Assembly: GCF_001457635.1 (NCBI RefSeq)
Contig: NZ_LN831051.1
Location: 310,001-374,000, forward strand
Length of the DNA stretch: 64,000 nucleotides
Source: Streptococcus pneumoniae
GTDB lineage: Bacteria; Bacillota; Bacilli; Lactobacillales; Streptococcaceae
Direction of reading: 5' to 3'
Below the pieces are notes generated by a model. The model was not told where the DNA came from, did not search any database, and was given only the letters and a program-made list of their open reading frames with translations. Positions 63,317-64,000 of the stretch are shown here, one piece after another (positions within the stretch are counted from its first letter, which is position 1; each line of letters begins with the position of its first letter). Position numbers and translations under genes: made by a program.

Positions 63317-64000
63317 CTATTCTTTCACACCACCGATAGTCAAACCTTTTACAAAGTAGCGTTGGAAGAATGGATACAAAATCGCGATTGGAAGGGTTGC
63401 TACCACAACCATGGCCATACGACCTGTTTCTTTCGGTAGAGCAACTCCCAGTTGACCAGTCAAGCCGACCGCTTTGGCAATGTAGTCCATATTTTGTTGG
63501 ATTTGCATGAGCAAATATTGCAATGGATACAAGTTGTCACTCTTGATGTAAAGAAGGGCGTTGAACCAGTCATTCCAGAAACCAAGAGCTGTCAAAAGCG
63601 TGATGGTTGCGATACCTGGTAGTGACAATGGCAAACAGATTTGGAAGAAAATCCGGGCCTCACTGGCACCATCGATACGAGCCGATTCGAGAATGGCTTC
63701 TGGAATGGTCTTCTTGAAGAAGGAACGCATCAAGATGATATTGAATGGTGAGAGAAGCATTGGAACAATCAAGGCCCAAACAGTGTCACCAAGCTGAAGT
63801 ACACGGGTCACCATGATATAACCTGGTACCAAACCAGCGTTGAACAACATACTGAGAAGGACGAAGATGGTAAAAAATCTGCGATACTTAAAGGTTGTCC
63901 GTGAAATAGCGTAGGCATAGGTTGTTGTGATAAAGACATTTGTCAATGTCCCAACTACGGTTACAAAGACAGAGATGAAGAGGGCTTGTAGGATTTTATC
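63317..64000 (-). CDS. Carbohydrate ABC transporter permease, CUT1 type, C-terminal part
   Basis: The frame is open to the window edge and the start is outside. The visible 227 residues hold five membrane helices (VFVTVVGTLTN, VLLSMLFNAGLVPGYIMV and others) and the EAA loop EAILESARIDGASEARIF near the middle. It ends YFVKGLTIGGVKE, a common end for CUT1 permeases such as LplC/YtcP. It forms a transporter with the lipoprotein encoded 84 bases downstream. Confidence 0.9.
   Translation of the reverse strand, partial: DKILQALFISVFVTVVGTLTNVFITTTYAYAISRTTFKYRRFFTIFVLLSMLFNAGLVPGYIMVTRVLQLGDTVWALIVPMLLSPFNIILMRSFFKKTIPEAILESARIDGASEARIFFQICLPLSLPGIATITLLTALGFWNDWFNALLYIKSDNLYPLQYLLMQIQQNMDYIAKAVGLTGQLGVALPKETGRMAMVVVATLPIAILYPFFQRYFVKGLTIGGVKE

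Overview
The window is a chromosomal segment of Streptococcus pneumoniae or a near-identical mitis-group relative. The evidence is a pspA gene with ten choline-binding repeats, BOX and RUP repeats, IS1167 and IS630-type remnants, the cibABC competence bacteriocin, a lactococcin 972-type bacteriocin, and a housekeeping gene order matching pneumococcus. All family assignments come from reading the sequence and from memory; no search was run.

Layout. 1-6.7 kb: nutrient uptake. A methionine ABC system (metQ, M20 peptidase, metN, metP) sits behind an exact MET-box, next to an amino-acid-binding lipoprotein and a broken azlC. 7.1-11.2 kb: a quorum-sensing unit with an Rgg regulator, its SHP pheromone, a double-glycine peptide (VP1-like), two CPBP/CAAX membrane proteases and an MFS exporter. 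The divergent VP1 and SHP promoters have the same architecture. 11.5-19.7 kb: an AT-rich accessory cluster (UDP-sugar dehydrogenase, PIG-L deacetylase, asparagine-synthetase-like ligase, putative acyltransferase, ABC exporter, two glycosyltransferases). Three of its genes carry about seven frameshifts between them, and diverged direct repeats lie on both sides. 19.9-22.3 kb: IS630-type and IS1167 remnants. 22.3-31.7 kb: mostly core genes (tsaD-rimI-tsaB, rpoY-rnjA, mnmG, nudix, mnmA), interrupted by cibABC with its competence sigma box.

32.1-34.0 kb: pspA, with a strong promoter and an exact WalR/VicR box. 34.2-42.4 kb: a peptide-rich accessory island. Three genes share a MELVLPNNYV leader, at least two more copies are decayed, and they lie with small membrane proteins, larger membrane proteins and a 28-residue peptide ending in a Trp-Gly-Trp motif. 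This resembles the Rtg peptide system, but no regulator or transporter is intact here. 42.5-48.7 kb: a direct repeat of about 0.6 kb, each copy carrying an Rgg C-terminal fragment, brackets a truncated argG, an amino-acid-binding lipoprotein and a lactococcin 972-type toxin/immunity/ABC operon.

48.7-64 kb: mostly core genes: a LysM wall protein, L-serine dehydratase (sdaAB-sdaAA), a HAD phosphatase, a CapD-like nucleotide-sugar enzyme, a glycosyltransferase, an MFS permease, a PadR operon between direct repeats, a CcpA-site gene, TrhO, and the binding protein and permease of a sugar ABC system that runs off the end.

The most interesting parts are the decaying biosynthetic cluster, the mirrored Rgg/SHP promoter pair, and the island of leader-sharing peptides with a WGW pheromone candidate.
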